The position numbers and the translations under genes are program-made. Shown piece after piece: positions 50,693-60,004 of a stretch of 64,000 nt of DNA. The notes under the pieces were generated by a model that was not told the DNA's origin, made no database searches, and was given only the letters and a program-made list of their open reading frames with translations. Numbering within the stretch: the first letter of the stretch is position 1; each line of letters opens with the position of its first letter. This stretch comes from an uncultured Prevotellaceae bacterium (GTDB lineage Bacteria > Bacteroidota > Bacteroidia > Bacteroidales > Bacteroidaceae): contig ONCQ01000011.1 in NCBI GenBank assembly GCA_900316355.1, positions 1 to 64,000 on the forward strand, read 5' to 3'.

Positions 50693-51690
50693 TATTTCGA
50701 ATCATATCCCCACTTCATGTAAGCCGCGCCCCATGTGAAGCCGGCACCGAAGGTGGTGAAGATGAGGTTGTCTCCTTTGTGGAGCTGTTTCTCGTAGTCC
50801 CAGAGTGCCAGAGGCAGGGTTCCGGCGGATGTGTTGCCGTACTTCTGGATGTTGACCATCACCTTGTCCATCGGCATCTCCAGCCGCTTGGCCACAGCCT
50901 CGATGATGCGGATATTGGCCTGATGGGGCACAATCCAAGCAAGGTTATCCTTGGTGAGGCCGTTGCGCTCGGCGATGAGGGCGGTGGCATCGGACATGTT
51001 TGTGACAGCGAACTTGAACACTGTGCGGCCCTCCTGATGCACATAGTGCATGCGGTGCTCCATCGTGAAATATGAGGGTGGAGCCACGGAACCGCCAGCC
51101 TGTTGCACGAGGAAGGGAAGACCTTGTCCGTCGGTGCGCAGGTAGCTGTCCTTCCAGCCCAGATCCTCTGTGGTGGGTTCCACGAGCACTGCTGCAGCGC
51201 CGTCGCCGAAGATGGGGCACGTCTGACGGTCGGTGTAGTCAATGATGCTCGACATCTTGTCAGCACCGATGACAACGACCTTCTTGTAGCGTCCGCTCTC
51301 GACCATGCATGCGGCCTGTTCCATGGCATAGAGCCATCCCGAGCAGGCGGCTGACATCTCGAAGGCGTGGGCATTCGTCATGCCCAGGCGTCCGAGGACG
51401 ATGCTGGCGGTGGAGGGGAAATGGTAGTCTGCGGTAGATGTGGCGCAGATGACAGCGTCCACGGTGAGTGGGTCGGTGTCGGTCTTGTCCAGCAGCTGTC
51501 GCACGGCCTTGCGTGCCATGTAGCTGGTGCCGAGTCCTTCCTCATTGAGGATGCGGCGCTCTTTGACGCCGATACGTGTCATGATCCACTCGTCGGTGGT
51601 GTCAACCATGCGGCTTAGTTCCTCATTGGTGAGGATATAGTCTGGGACGTAGCCTCCTACGCCCGTGATGATAGCATGAAGTTTCTCCAT
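50692..51690 (-). CDS. fabH: 3-oxoacyl-[acyl-carrier-protein] synthase III
   Basis: 332 residues from the ATG at 51690 ([16 protein letters not shown]); the open frame extends 10 codons upstream into the terminator. Catalytic Cys in [14 protein letters not shown], His in [11 protein letters not shown] and Asn in [15 protein letters not shown]. Starts fatty acid synthesis by condensing acetyl-CoA with malonyl-ACP. Downstream of rpmF as in many bacteria; plsX is not between them. Confidence 0.96.
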   Translation of the reverse strand: MEKLHAIITGVGGYVPDYILTNEELSRMVDTTDEWIMTRIGVKERRILNEEGLGTSYMARKAVRQLLDKTDTDPLTVDAVICATSTADYHFPSTASIVLGRLGMTNAHAFEMSAACSGWLYAMEQAACMVESGRYKKVVVIGADKMSSIIDYTDRQTCPIFGDGAAAVLVEPTTEDLGWKDSYLRTDGQGLPFLVQQAGGSVAPPSYFTMEHRMHYVHQEGRTVFKFAVTNMSDATALIAERNGLTKDNLAWIVPHQANIRIIEAVAKRLEMPMDKVMVNIQKYGNTSAGTLPLALWDYEKQLHKGDNLIFTTFGAGFTWGAAYMKWGYDSK

Positions 51691-51704
51691 TACAAAAACA
51701 ATTA

Positions 51705-51739
51705 AAATAAAAAGCCCCACCCCGACGGGGAGGGGCTTT
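51705..51739 (-). terminator. Stem-loop between rpmF and fabH
   Basis: On the minus strand AAAGCCCC (51732-51739 on this strand) pairs with GGGGCTTT, followed by a U-rich tail (about 51700-51712). It lies within the yceD-rpmF-fabH-era group and would reduce read-through into fabH. Confidence 0.7.
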
Positions 51740-51748
51740 AGCTAAGAC

Positions 51749-51931
51749 TTACGCTTCTTCCTTCTCGATTGCCACCTTTCCGCGATAGTAACCGCAGGCG
51801 GGGCATACCGTGTGGTAGATGTGGAACTCTCCGCAGTTGGGGCATACTGCCAATGCAGGAGCTACTGCCTTGTCGTGTGTGCGACGCTTGAGAGTGCGTG
51901 TCTTGGATTGTCTTCTTTTAGGATGTGCCAT
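51749..51931 (-). CDS. rpmF: 50S ribosomal protein L32
   Basis: 60 residues. AHPKRRQSKTRTLKRRTHDK, basic and typical, then a zinc ribbon CPNCGEFHIYHTVCPACGYY with both Cys pairs intact (zinc-binding form). Follows yceD on the same strand by 48 bases. Confidence 0.97.
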   Translation of the reverse strand: MAHPKRRQSKTRTLKRRTHDKAVAPALAVCPNCGEFHIYHTVCPACGYYRGKVAIEKEEA

Positions 51932-51979
51932 TTTTGTATATAGTTTAATGTTTAATGTTTAGAGTTTAAGGATGGACTA

Positions 51980-52501
51980 TTAGAGCAATGCTTTGAGCGC
52001 ATCCCATCGTGCGTCAGTGGGTGGCTCGCTGCTGTCGCTGTCGCCTTGGTCGGGTTCGTCGTCCGTGGCGAGATACTGGCCGATATCTACGGGGCACTCC
52101 CCTTCGGGGTGAGTGTGGAATATGGGGATGGCCAGCGCGATGGTTTCATAGAGGTTCCAGCTCACATCCAGGACCGGATGATCCTCGGGAATGGTGATGC
52201 GGTCGCCGTCATCTTCGAGGGTGTCGCCGAGGCGTGCCTCAATGGAATCCTCGGCATCGATGGGTTGAGTCATCGGCTCGAGGCAACGGTCACACGGAAT
52301 CTCAATGGTTCCAATGGCATGAATGTCAAGTTGGAAACTGGCGGCCTTCTTTTTCACCCGAAGCGTGGCCGTAAGCTTTCCGTGCTTGATGTCCTGCTCA
52401 TCAAGGTCGCAGAAGAATGAGTCATCGAGCATCCACGTGCGTGTCATTTCATCGCCTGTGAGGTCTCTGAAATCGATCTTGAAACGTCCTGATGTGTCCA
52501 T
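51980..52501 (-). CDS. YceD/DUF177 family protein
   Basis: 173 residues. CDRCLEPMTQPIDAEDSIEA is the family core with the two Cys, followed by an acidic stretch and a C-terminal part ending DARWDALKALL. The family is found upstream of rpmF in most bacteria and has been linked to 23S rRNA processing. First gene of yceD-rpmF-fabH-era. Confidence 0.9.
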   Translation of the reverse strand: MDTSGRFKIDFRDLTGDEMTRTWMLDDSFFCDLDEQDIKHGKLTATLRVKKKAASFQLDIHAIGTIEIPCDRCLEPMTQPIDAEDSIEARLGDTLEDDGDRITIPEDHPVLDVSWNLYETIALAIPIFHTHPEGECPVDIGQYLATDDEPDQGDSDSSEPPTDARWDALKALL

Positions 52502-52509
52502 ACGGGCGG

Positions 52510-52517
52510 CAAAGGTA
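52510..52517 (-). promoter_or_regulatory. -7 box (TACCTTTG) of yceD-rpmF
   Basis: TACCTTTG on the minus strand, 8 bases before the ATG at 52501, so a very short leader is expected. Confidence 0.6.
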
Positions 52518-52613
52518 GGGCTTTTTTTTGGTGTGGCAAAGGATTAAGGTGAAAAGTTTAAGGTTTATGGCCCAAAGTTTAAGGTTTTTGAACATTTTGA
52601 GGCCTTTTGTAGG

Positions 52614-53753
52614 TTAGTTTTTGCGCAATTCGATGCGGAAGGTGGTGCCTTTGCCTATTTCTGATGCTTTTACAAAGATGCGCCCGTGGTGATATTCCTC
52701 GACAATGCGCTTGGCCAACGAAAGCCCGAGGCCCCATCCACGCTGCTTCGTGGTGAACCCCGGCTGGAAGACGCTGGAGAACTGGCTCTTGGGGATGCCC
52801 TTGCCAGTGTCGGCCACCTCCACAATGTAGCGCGCAGGTTCCTCGCAGGCCGTGATGGTGATGTCGCCGTGCCCCTCCATTGCATCTACAGCGTTCTTGC
52901 ACAGGTTCTCCACCACCCATTCAAAGAGTGGCGCGGAGAGGTTGGCGATGATAGGTTGCTGGGGCAGACAGGTGGTGATGTTGACAGCACTATTGGTGCG
53001 GCGCCCGATGTAGTCGGCCACATGGCTGATGACTTCGTTGAGATTCTCGGGTTGCGGCTCGGGCAGTGAACCAATCTTCGAGAAGCGCTCGGCAATCATC
53101 TGCAGGCGCTTCACATCCTTGTCCATTTCGGGCAGCAGCTGGTCGTCGGGGTATGTGTCGCGCAGCACCTGGGTCCACGCCATGAGCGATGAGATGGGTG
53201 TGCCCAGCTGGTGGGCGGTCTCCTTGGAGAGTCCCACCCACACTTTGTTCTGCTCTGCGCGCTTACTGCTGAGGAGTGCAAAGATGGCCACGATGACGAA
53301 GATGAGCGCGATGCCCAGCTGGATGTAGGGGTATTGTGCGAGTCGGCGTAGCATGATACTCTCGTCGTAGCATACTTCCATGAACTCATCGCCGGAAAGT
53401 GTGATGCGCACGACATTGCCCTGCTCACGCATGAGCTGTGCTTTTTTGCGTACCTCGTTGTCCACGTCGGCGGCCGACTTGGCGCGGACGGTCAGGTTGC
53501 GATAGGTCTGTATGTTGCCCTCGGTGTCGAGTACGATGACGGGGATGGTGTGGTTGCCGTTGATGACTTTCAAGACCAGCGCCAAGTCCGTCTGCTCGTC
53601 GGCCTGCTCCAGTGAGCGCATCGCTTCGGCCCACACCTCCACCTTGCGCTGCTCTTCGAGCGCAAGATCACTAACGAGCACGTGAGACCAAATGAGTGAG
53701 AGCACACAGATGATGACGGCGGCACTTGAAAGTAGGATTTTAACCTGTCGCAT
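52614..53753 (-). CDS. Sensor histidine kinase
   Basis: 379 residues from the ATG at 53753 (MRQVKILLSSA). Two membrane segments (about 5-24 and 155-174) enclose an extracytoplasmic sensor region. H-box ETAHQLGTPISSLMAWTQVL (phosphoacceptor His), N-box LCKNAVDAMEG, and the G-boxes DTGKGIPKSQFSSVFQPGF and RGWGLGLSLAKRIVEEYHHG. No response regulator lies beside it. Longer starts at 53771 and 53780 are open, but the promoter box begins at 53780. Confidence 0.92.
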   Translation of the reverse strand: MRQVKILLSSAAVIICVLSLIWSHVLVSDLALEEQRKVEVWAEAMRSLEQADEQTDLALVLKVINGNHTIPVIVLDTEGNIQTYRNLTVRAKSAADVDNEVRKKAQLMREQGNVVRITLSGDEFMEVCYDESIMLRRLAQYPYIQLGIALIFVIVAIFALLSSKRAEQNKVWVGLSKETAHQLGTPISSLMAWTQVLRDTYPDDQLLPEMDKDVKRLQMIAERFSKIGSLPEPQPENLNEVISHVADYIGRRTNSAVNITTCLPQQPIIANLSAPLFEWVVENLCKNAVDAMEGHGDITITACEEPARYIVEVADTGKGIPKSQFSSVFQPGFTTKQRGWGLGLSLAKRIVEEYHHGRIFVKASEIGKGTTFRIELRKN

Positions 53754-53779
53754 TCTGTCAGTCCATTGCATAATCGCCA

Positions 53780-53787
53780 CAAAGTTA
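53780..53787 (-). promoter_or_regulatory. -7 box (TAACTTTG) of the histidine kinase gene
   Basis: TAACTTTG on the minus strand, 26 bases before the ATG at 53753; it excludes the start at 53780. Confidence 0.55.
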
Positions 53788-53851
53788 CAAAGATTTTCTT
53801 AAAGAAACGAAATAGACGGGCATTTAGTGTGCTTGTTTACGGAAAAAAGCG

Positions 53852-53859
53852 TAATTTTG
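53852..53859 (+). promoter_or_regulatory. -7 box (TAATTTTG) of the clostripain-type gene
   Basis: TAATTTTG directly before the GTG at 53865. It lies within a longer open frame and so rules out the starts further upstream. Confidence 0.6.
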
Positions 53860-53864
53860 CCGCC

Positions 53865-55112
53865 GTGAAACGCTTTTTAGTACATTTATTATATATATGT
53901 GTGCCCGTTCTGTTGTGCCTGACGGGTGCCTCCTGCCGTGACAGCGAGGATGAGGAGCAGATTCCCCAGCCTGGTAAGCCCGGCAAGAAATTGGCGCGCA
54001 CGCTTATCATCTACATGGCGGCCGAGAATTCGCTGTCGTCATTTGTGGACTACGACTCTCTGGAGATTGCCCAGGGATTGAGCACCGTGGGTGTGGATCA
54101 TCGGGTGGTGGTGTATATCGATGATACCAAGTCGAGTCGCCTTTGTGTGGGCACGCGAGACGAGCCCCTACAGGAGACGAAGACCTATTCGCGGAACATC
54201 TGTAGCACCGATAGCGCCGATATGGAGAGCGTCCTGAGCGAAATTGTCACCACGTATCCTGCCGACCATTACGGTCTCGTGCTATGGAGCCATGCCTCGG
54301 GTTGGGTGCCGGCATCGGGCAGTAAGAATGTGCGGCGCACGTTTGGCGTGGATAATGGCCTGCGGCGAAGCACCAACGTGGGGCCTGTGATGGAGATGTC
54401 AACACTCGCCCATGTGCTGAGCCACCTCCCGCACTTCGATTATGTCTTCTTTGACGCCTGCTTCATGCAGTGCGTAGAGGTGGCCTATCAGTTGCGCCAT
54501 GTGACGGATTATGTCATCGGGTCGCCTGCGGAAATCCCGGGGTATGGTGCTCCCTATGACAACCTCTTGTCTGCACTGTGCCAGATCTCGGAGGGCGACA
54601 ACCTACCGAATATGAAGAATGTGGTGAACGGTTACGCCGATTATTATGACAGCGGCGGCGGCCGTCCCTATCGGGGTGCGGAGCTGTCGCTTGTGCGCAC
54701 TTCGGCACTAGAGGCACTCGCTGCCGCCACGGCGCCGCATCTGCAGCGCCTCTTTGCCGATACCACGACGCCCGACTGCTCCGAAGTGCAGCGCTTCTAC
54801 TATAACCCTTCGCAATACACCGAGTACTATGACCTTCAAAACCTAATGTATCACCATCTCAGCGCCGAGGAGTACAGTGACTGGCTGTCGGCCTTCATGG
54901 CTGCGGTGCCCCTGTCGCATCTCTCGTCCTCGTGGCTCTCGATGTATGAGGATCCCCGCACAGGTAAGGTGTGTCATGTCAAGGAACCAGAATATACAGG
55001 CGCTGTTTCCGTTTTCGTGCCCTCCGATATTCTGGCTCAGCGCGGCTATGTCACCGCTTACCACGCTTTCGACTGGTATAAGGATTGCGGCCTGAGTAGC
55101 ACAGGATGGTGA
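53865..55112 (+). CDS. Clostripain-type (C11) cysteine peptidase lipoprotein
   Basis: 415 residues when read from the GTG at 53865. Lipobox-type signal (LLCLTGASC). Catalytic His in LVLWSHASGW and Cys in FFDACFMQCVEVAY, in the caspase-like C11 arrangement. C-terminal part without further motifs. Exported peptidase, probably anchored by lipid; peptidases of this clan often cleave after Arg. A longer frame from 53766 is open but contains the -7 box. Divergent from the histidine kinase. Confidence 0.85.
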   Translation: MKRFLVHLLYICVPVLLCLTGASCRDSEDEEQIPQPGKPGKKLARTLIIYMAAENSLSSFVDYDSLEIAQGLSTVGVDHRVVVYIDDTKSSRLCVGTRDEPLQETKTYSRNICSTDSADMESVLSEIVTTYPADHYGLVLWSHASGWVPASGSKNVRRTFGVDNGLRRSTNVGPVMEMSTLAHVLSHLPHFDYVFFDACFMQCVEVAYQLRHVTDYVIGSPAEIPGYGAPYDNLLSALCQISEGDNLPNMKNVVNGYADYYDSGGGRPYRGAELSLVRTSALEALAAATAPHLQRLFADTTTPDCSEVQRFYYNPSQYTEYYDLQNLMYHHLSAEEYSDWLSAFMAAVPLSHLSSSWLSMYEDPRTGKVCHVKEPEYTGAVSVFVPSDILAQRGYVTAYHAFDWYKDCGLSSTGW

Positions 55113-55137
55113 CTCCCCAATAATGACATCAACAAAC

Positions 55138-55395
55138 ATGGCAACAAACAATAGTACCTATAAGCCCCAATACACGGTAGCCGAAATTGATGAGGCCTTT
55201 GAATGGTTCTCTCAAAACATGGACCGCTTGCCCGCCACCCTGAAATTGAGTGAGGGCATTGAGATTCCCGATGTCCGACAGACCGTTGACCGGATGCTGT
55301 TTCATCTGCACCAACGTGTCAAAAATAACAACATCTACAGCGGCCAGTTTTCGTTGCTACTGGAGATCCGCAAGGCCGTTTTGCAACAATCGTAA
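55138..55395 (+). CDS. Small conserved protein of unknown function
   Basis: 85 residues from the ATG at 55138; an ATG at 55123 is also possible. Helical throughout: TVAEIDEAFEWFSQNMDRLP, then DVRQTVDRMLFHLHQRVKNN. Soluble, no signal peptide. Lies 25 bases after the clostripain-type gene and 41 bases before the Xaa-Pro peptidase gene, so it may be in the same operon. No family recognised. Confidence 0.65.
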   Translation: MATNNSTYKPQYTVAEIDEAFEWFSQNMDRLPATLKLSEGIEIPDVRQTVDRMLFHLHQRVKNNNIYSGQFSLLLEIRKAVLQQS

Positions 55396-55436
55396 TCCCT
55401 CAATACTTATCTGACCATCTTCAAAATTTAATAAAT

Positions 55437-56834
55437 ATGTTATTCGATAGGCAAACTTATATCAGTCGTCGCAACAGCTTGCGACAGCGTGTGGAGAGTG
55501 GACTTATCATTCTCTTCGGTAATAACGATTCACCGATGAACTATCCGGCCAATGTATACAAGTTCCGTCAGGACAGCTCTTTCCTCTACTACTTCGGCCT
55601 TCACCGCGAGAGCCTCTGCGGCGTCATCGATGCCGACTCCGGCGAAGAGTGGCTATTGGGCGATGACATCTCGCTGGATGATATCGTATGGTTCGGCGCT
55701 GTGGACAGCGTGGCCGATATGGCTGCACAGAGTGGAGTGGGGAAGAGCGCACCGATGTCGCAGCTGGCCGTGTTCGTGGAGCAGGCCCGCAAGCAGGGGC
55801 GCGAGCTGCATTTCCTGCCGCCCTACCGCCACGATATCATGATTCAGCTCATGGACCTCACCGGCATACACCCCCGCGACCAACGCGCCAAGGCTAGCTT
55901 AAAGCTGATAAAGGCTGTCATAGACCAGCGCGCCGTGAAATCCGCAGGCGAGGTGGCAGAGATTGAGAAGGCCTGTGCCATCGGCTATGAGATGCACACC
56001 ACGGCAATGCGCCTTTGCCGTCCGGGCGTCACCGAGCAGGAGATTGCCGGTATGCTGGCCGGCATCGCTCATGCCAAGGGTAGTCTTAGCTTCCCTACCA
56101 TCCTGTCGATGCATGGTGAGATACAGCATGGCTATCCCTCGACACGTCCATTGGAAGCTGGTCGTCTGATGCTATGCGACTGCGGCGCTGAGACTAATGA
56201 AGGTTACAGCTCCGACAATACGCGTGTGACACCCATCAGCGGGCGCTTCACTACGAAGCAGCGCGACATCTATGAGGCTGTTGCTGCCGCTCATGACCGT
56301 GTCCGCGAGAAGGCGGCTCCTGGGGTGAAATGGTGGGACTGCCACTTTGAAGCGGCCCGTGTCATCACCGAGCACTTGAAGGATATAGGCCTGATGAAGG
56401 GTAACACAGAGGATGCTCTGGCCAATGGTGCTCATGCCATGTTCTTTGTCCACGGCCTCGGCCACATGATGGGCATGGATGTGCATGATATGGAGGGCCT
56501 CGGACAGATTTACGTGGGCTACGATGATGAGGTGCGTCCCAATCTGGACCAGTTTGGCACCTGCTACCTGCGTTGTGGCCGCCGCATGCAGGAGGGCTTC
56601 GTGATGACTGACGAACCAGGCATCTACTTCATCCCTGCCCTCATTGAAGACTGGCGCAGTCGTGGGCATAACAAGGAGTATATCAACTTTGACAAAGTGG
56701 AAGAGTATCTCGACTTTGGTGGCGTCCGCCTCGAGGATGACCTGCTTATCACGCCCGACGGCTGCCGCTATCTGGGCAAGCAGATGATACCCTATCATGT
56801 TGAAGATTTGGAAGCATTTCTGGATGCCAGATAG
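55437..56834 (+). CDS. pepP: Xaa-Pro aminopeptidase (M24B)
   Basis: 465 residues. N-terminal AMP_N-like domain (NYPANVYKFRQDSSFLYYFG) and a pita-bread metallopeptidase domain with the ligands in LMLCDCGAETNEGYSSDNTR, FFVHGLGHMMGMDVHDME and FVMTDEPGIYFIPAL. Removes an N-terminal residue preceding proline. No signal peptide, so cytoplasmic. Part of a run of peptidase genes (C11, M24, C1). Confidence 0.94.
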   Translation: MLFDRQTYISRRNSLRQRVESGLIILFGNNDSPMNYPANVYKFRQDSSFLYYFGLHRESLCGVIDADSGEEWLLGDDISLDDIVWFGAVDSVADMAAQSGVGKSAPMSQLAVFVEQARKQGRELHFLPPYRHDIMIQLMDLTGIHPRDQRAKASLKLIKAVIDQRAVKSAGEVAEIEKACAIGYEMHTTAMRLCRPGVTEQEIAGMLAGIAHAKGSLSFPTILSMHGEIQHGYPSTRPLEAGRLMLCDCGAETNEGYSSDNTRVTPISGRFTTKQRDIYEAVAAAHDRVREKAAPGVKWWDCHFEAARVITEHLKDIGLMKGNTEDALANGAHAMFFVHGLGHMMGMDVHDMEGLGQIYVGYDDEVRPNLDQFGTCYLRCGRRMQEGFVMTDEPGIYFIPALIEDWRSRGHNKEYINFDKVEEYLDFGGVRLEDDLLITPDGCRYLGKQMIPYHVEDLEAFLDAR

Positions 56835-56883
56835 TCCCCCCTGAATCCAATAAAACGCATATTTATCTATAACCACACAAACA

Positions 56884-58086
56884 ATGAAAAAGATTCTTTC
56901 AATTGCCCTCTTGGCGCTCTTCTGTGCCAATGGTGCACAAGCACAGGAGGAGGAGAAGCCCTCCAACAAGCCCGTTTTCACCATCGTGAAGGAACTGCCC
57001 ATCACCAGTGTCAAGAACCAGAATCGCAGCGGCACATGCTGGGCTTACAGCACGCTGAGCTTCTTTGAGAGCGAGATTCTCAAGGCCACGGGTAAGAGCT
57101 ATGACTTGTCAGAGATGTTTATCGCCAACAAGGACTATCTGGAGCGCGCCGAGCTGAAGGTTCGCATGCACGGCGACAGCCAGTTCTCACAGGGTGGCAG
57201 TGCCGGTGATGTCCTGCTCATCATCAAGAACCACGGCATTGTTCCTGAAACAGCCATGGCATTGCCCGGCACGCTTGTCGGCGATACACTGGCCAACTTC
57301 AACGAGTTCTTCAGCGTCATGGAACCCTTCGTGGAGGCCGTGGCCACCTCGAAGTTCAAGACAATCTCTTCGCAGTGGAAGCAGGGCTTGCAGGGCATCA
57401 TTGATGCCTACATCGGCGCTGCTCCTGAGAAGTTCATCTACGAGGGTAAGGAATACACCCCGAAAGCCTTCGCCCAAAGCCTCGGTATCGACTGGAATGA
57501 CTATGTCAGCATCACCAGCTACACCCATCACCCCTTCTACACCAGCTTTGCTGTCGAGGTGCAGGATAACTGGCGCTGGGACCACAGCTACAATGTGCCC
57601 ATGGACGAGATGATGCAGATCATCGACAATGCCATTGAGAACGGCTACACCATCGCATGGGGCGGCGATGTCTCCGATGACGGCTTCACGCGTCAGGGCC
57701 TCGGTATCCTCTACGACCTCAAGGCCGGTGGCGAGAGCCTCACCGGCAGCGACCAGGCCAAGTGGCTCGGGCTGAAACCCGGCGAGCGCAAAAACTTCCT
57801 TGAAGAACTCGGTGTGAATGCCCCCGAGGCTACCCCCTCGCAGGAGCAGCGCCAGAAGGACTTCGACAACTGGACGCTCACCGATGACCACGGAATGCAC
57901 ATCTACGGCCTCGCCAAGGACCAGAACGGCCGCGAGTACTACATGGTGAAGAACTCGTGGGGTGAGACCGGCGACTACAAGGGTTCCTGGTACATGACCA
58001 AAAACTTCATCGCAGCCCGCACCATGGACTTTCTCGTCAACAAGAACGCTATCCCCAAACAGATTCGCAAGAAACTCGGCATCTGA
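56884..58086 (+). CDS. C1 family (bleomycin hydrolase/PepC-like) peptidase, exported
   Basis: 400 residues with a signal peptide (ANGAQAQEEE), unlike cytoplasmic PepC. Catalytic Cys in QNRSGTCWAYSTLSFFESE, His in LTDDHGMHIYGLAKD and Asn in MVKNSWGETG. The insertion between Cys and His is long, as in PepC/BlmH. The C-terminus ends KQIRKKLGI. Papain-like aminopeptidase likely acting in the periplasm. Possibly co-transcribed with pepP, 49 bases upstream. Confidence 0.9.
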   Translation: MKKILSIALLALFCANGAQAQEEEKPSNKPVFTIVKELPITSVKNQNRSGTCWAYSTLSFFESEILKATGKSYDLSEMFIANKDYLERAELKVRMHGDSQFSQGGSAGDVLLIIKNHGIVPETAMALPGTLVGDTLANFNEFFSVMEPFVEAVATSKFKTISSQWKQGLQGIIDAYIGAAPEKFIYEGKEYTPKAFAQSLGIDWNDYVSITSYTHHPFYTSFAVEVQDNWRWDHSYNVPMDEMMQIIDNAIENGYTIAWGGDVSDDGFTRQGLGILYDLKAGGESLTGSDQAKWLGLKPGERKNFLEELGVNAPEATPSQEQRQKDFDNWTLTDDHGMHIYGLAKDQNGREYYMVKNSWGETGDYKGSWYMTKNFIAARTMDFLVNKNAIPKQIRKKLGI

Positions 58087-58114
58087 GGTGCTGATATGAT
58101 AAATTAGGTGAAAA

Positions 58115-58158
58115 ACGGCCGTTTAGTGAAAATAAAAACTAAACGGCCGCTTCTTTTT
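58115..58158 (+). terminator. Intrinsic terminator after the C1 peptidase gene
   Basis: CGGCCGTTTAGT (58116-58127) pairs with ACTAAACGGCCG (58138-58149), followed by CTTCTTTTTG. Confidence 0.85.
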
Positions 58159-58171
58159 GCAGATTTTTGTG

Positions 58172-58179
58172 TACCTTTG
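58172..58179 (+). promoter_or_regulatory. -7 box (TACCTTTG) of recJ
   Basis: TACCTTTG, 51 bases before the ATG at 58231. Confidence 0.65.
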
Positions 58180-58230
58180 GCCGCCTGATATAGGCATTCG
58201 CGAAAGAATTAGGATAAAAATAACATATAA

Positions 58231-59952
58231 ATGAGCTACAAATGGAATTACGAACCTCCCACACCAGAACGTCAGGAAGCGGCTAAAGCATTGGCTCGCG
58301 AGGTAGGCATTCACCCTGCCTTGGGACTCTTGCTGCTGGACCGCGGCGTGACGACGGTTGCGGAGGCAAGACATTTCTTCCGGCCAGCCATCAGTGAACT
58401 GTTGGATCCTTTCCTCTTCCGCGATATGCGCGTGGCAGTGGATAGGTTGAATCAGGCATTGGGGCGCAAGGAACGCATCTTGGTATATGGTGACTACGAT
58501 GTCGATGGCTGCACGGCTGTGGCCCTCGTCTATCGTTTTCTCCAGCGGTTTACCACCAACATCGATTTCTACATCCCTGACCGCAACGAAGAGGGCTATG
58601 GCGTCAGTTATAAGGGCGTTGACTACGCTTGTGAGACTGGCGTGGGATTGATTATCGTGCTCGACTGCGGCATCAAGGCGAACGCCGAGATTGCCTATGC
58701 CAAGGAGCACGGCATCGACTTCATCATCTGCGATCACCACGTGCCCGATGTTGAGTTGCCTCCTGCCGTGGCCATCCTGAATGCCAAGCGTACAGATGCC
58801 ACCTACCCCTACGAACATCTCTCAGGTTGTGGCGTCGGTTTCAAGCTGATGCAGGCTTTCGCCATTGATAATGGCATTCCGTTCAGTCAGCTGATGCCCC
58901 TGCTGGACCTGTGTGCTGTGAGCATCGCTTCGGATATTGTACCCATTCTGGGTGAGAACCGTGTTCTGGCCTATCACGGGCTGCGACAAATTAATGCCAA
59001 CGCCAGTGTGGGCCTGAAGGCCATTATCGAGATTTGCGGCCTCAGTGAGCGCGAGGTGACGATGAACGATATCATCTTCAAGATAGGTCCGCGCATCAAT
59101 GCCAGCGGCCGCATACAAAACGGTGGCGAGGCCGTGGCGTTGCTCGTGGAGCGCGACCCGGACCGTGCACACCGCATGGCCTTGCAGATCAACGCCTACA
59201 ATGACCAGCGCAAGGACTTGGACAAGGAGATGACACACGAGGCGAACAGCATCGTGGAGCGCCTTGACCCAGGTCATGAGCACAAGGCGTTGGTTGTCTA
59301 TAACGAGGAGTGGCACAAGGGTATTATTGGCATTGTGGCATCGCGTCTGACGGAGGTCTTCTGTCGCCCAGCTGTGGTGCTGACGCGCACGGATGACATG
59401 GCCACAGGCTCCGCCCGCAGCGTAGCTGGCTTCGACATCTACAGCGCCATCGCCTCATGTCGCGACCTGCTGGAGAACTTTGGTGGCCACACGTATGCCG
59501 CTGGGTTATCTATGAAGGTGGAGAACGTGCCTGAGTTCAAGCGCCGTTTTGAGGAGTATGTGGAGACGCACATCCTGCCCACGCAGATAGAGCCGGAACT
59601 GAACATCGATGGAAAACTGGAGTTCAAGGATCTTAACATTCGTTTCTACAACGATCTTCGCAAGTTTGCACCCTTTGGACCCGACAATCCGCGCCCACTC
59701 TTCTGCACGGAACGTGTCTATGATTTCGGCACCAGCAAGGTGGTGGGACATCATCAAGAGCACATCAAGCTGGAGCTTGTTGATAACAAGAGCCACAATG
59801 TCATCAGCGGCATCGCTTTCGGCCAGAGCTCGCAGGCCCGTCTCATCAAGACCAAGCAGCCGTTTGACATCTGTTATTCGGTGGAGGAGAATTCCCACAA
59901 ACGTGGCGAGGTGCAGCTGCAGATTGAAGACATCAGACAGAGTGAAGAGTAG
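58231..59952 (+). CDS. recJ: Single-stranded-DNA-specific exonuclease RecJ
   Basis: 573 residues. DHH superfamily: VYGDYDVDGCTAVALVYRFL (motif I), VLDCGIKANAEIAYAKEHG, ICDHHVPD (motif III, DHH), then PRINASGR and the DHHA1-type domain with GHEHKALVVYNEEWHKGIIG and NFGGHTYAAGLSM. 5'-3' ssDNA exonuclease in recombination and repair. The 3' end is near an inverted repeat pair, and recQ starts 52 bases after the stop. Confidence 0.96.
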   Translation: MSYKWNYEPPTPERQEAAKALAREVGIHPALGLLLLDRGVTTVAEARHFFRPAISELLDPFLFRDMRVAVDRLNQALGRKERILVYGDYDVDGCTAVALVYRFLQRFTTNIDFYIPDRNEEGYGVSYKGVDYACETGVGLIIVLDCGIKANAEIAYAKEHGIDFIICDHHVPDVELPPAVAILNAKRTDATYPYEHLSGCGVGFKLMQAFAIDNGIPFSQLMPLLDLCAVSIASDIVPILGENRVLAYHGLRQINANASVGLKAIIEICGLSEREVTMNDIIFKIGPRINASGRIQNGGEAVALLVERDPDRAHRMALQINAYNDQRKDLDKEMTHEANSIVERLDPGHEHKALVVYNEEWHKGIIGIVASRLTEVFCRPAVVLTRTDDMATGSARSVAGFDIYSAIASCRDLLENFGGHTYAAGLSMKVENVPEFKRRFEEYVETHILPTQIEPELNIDGKLEFKDLNIRFYNDLRKFAPFGPDNPRPLFCTERVYDFGTSKVVGHHQEHIKLELVDNKSHNVISGIAFGQSSQARLIKTKQPFDICYSVEENSHKRGEVQLQIEDIRQSEE

Positions 59953-59990
59953 ACCCTCCCCCCTGCCCCTCCCTTGTAGGGCGGGGAGTA
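59952..59990. repeat. GC-rich palindromic repeat, outer copy (recJ-recQ spacer)
   Basis: GACCCTCCCCCCTGCCCCTC followed by CCTTGTAGGGCGGGGAGTA. It is the reverse complement of 60041-60078 at all but about one position. Confidence 0.8.
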
Positions 59991-60004
59991 ATTACTATCA
60001 GGAA

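Noticed and set aside
59609-60004. Upstream extension of the recQ frame into recJ
   Set aside because: It overlaps the recJ coding sequence in another frame; homology to RecQ only begins after 60080.
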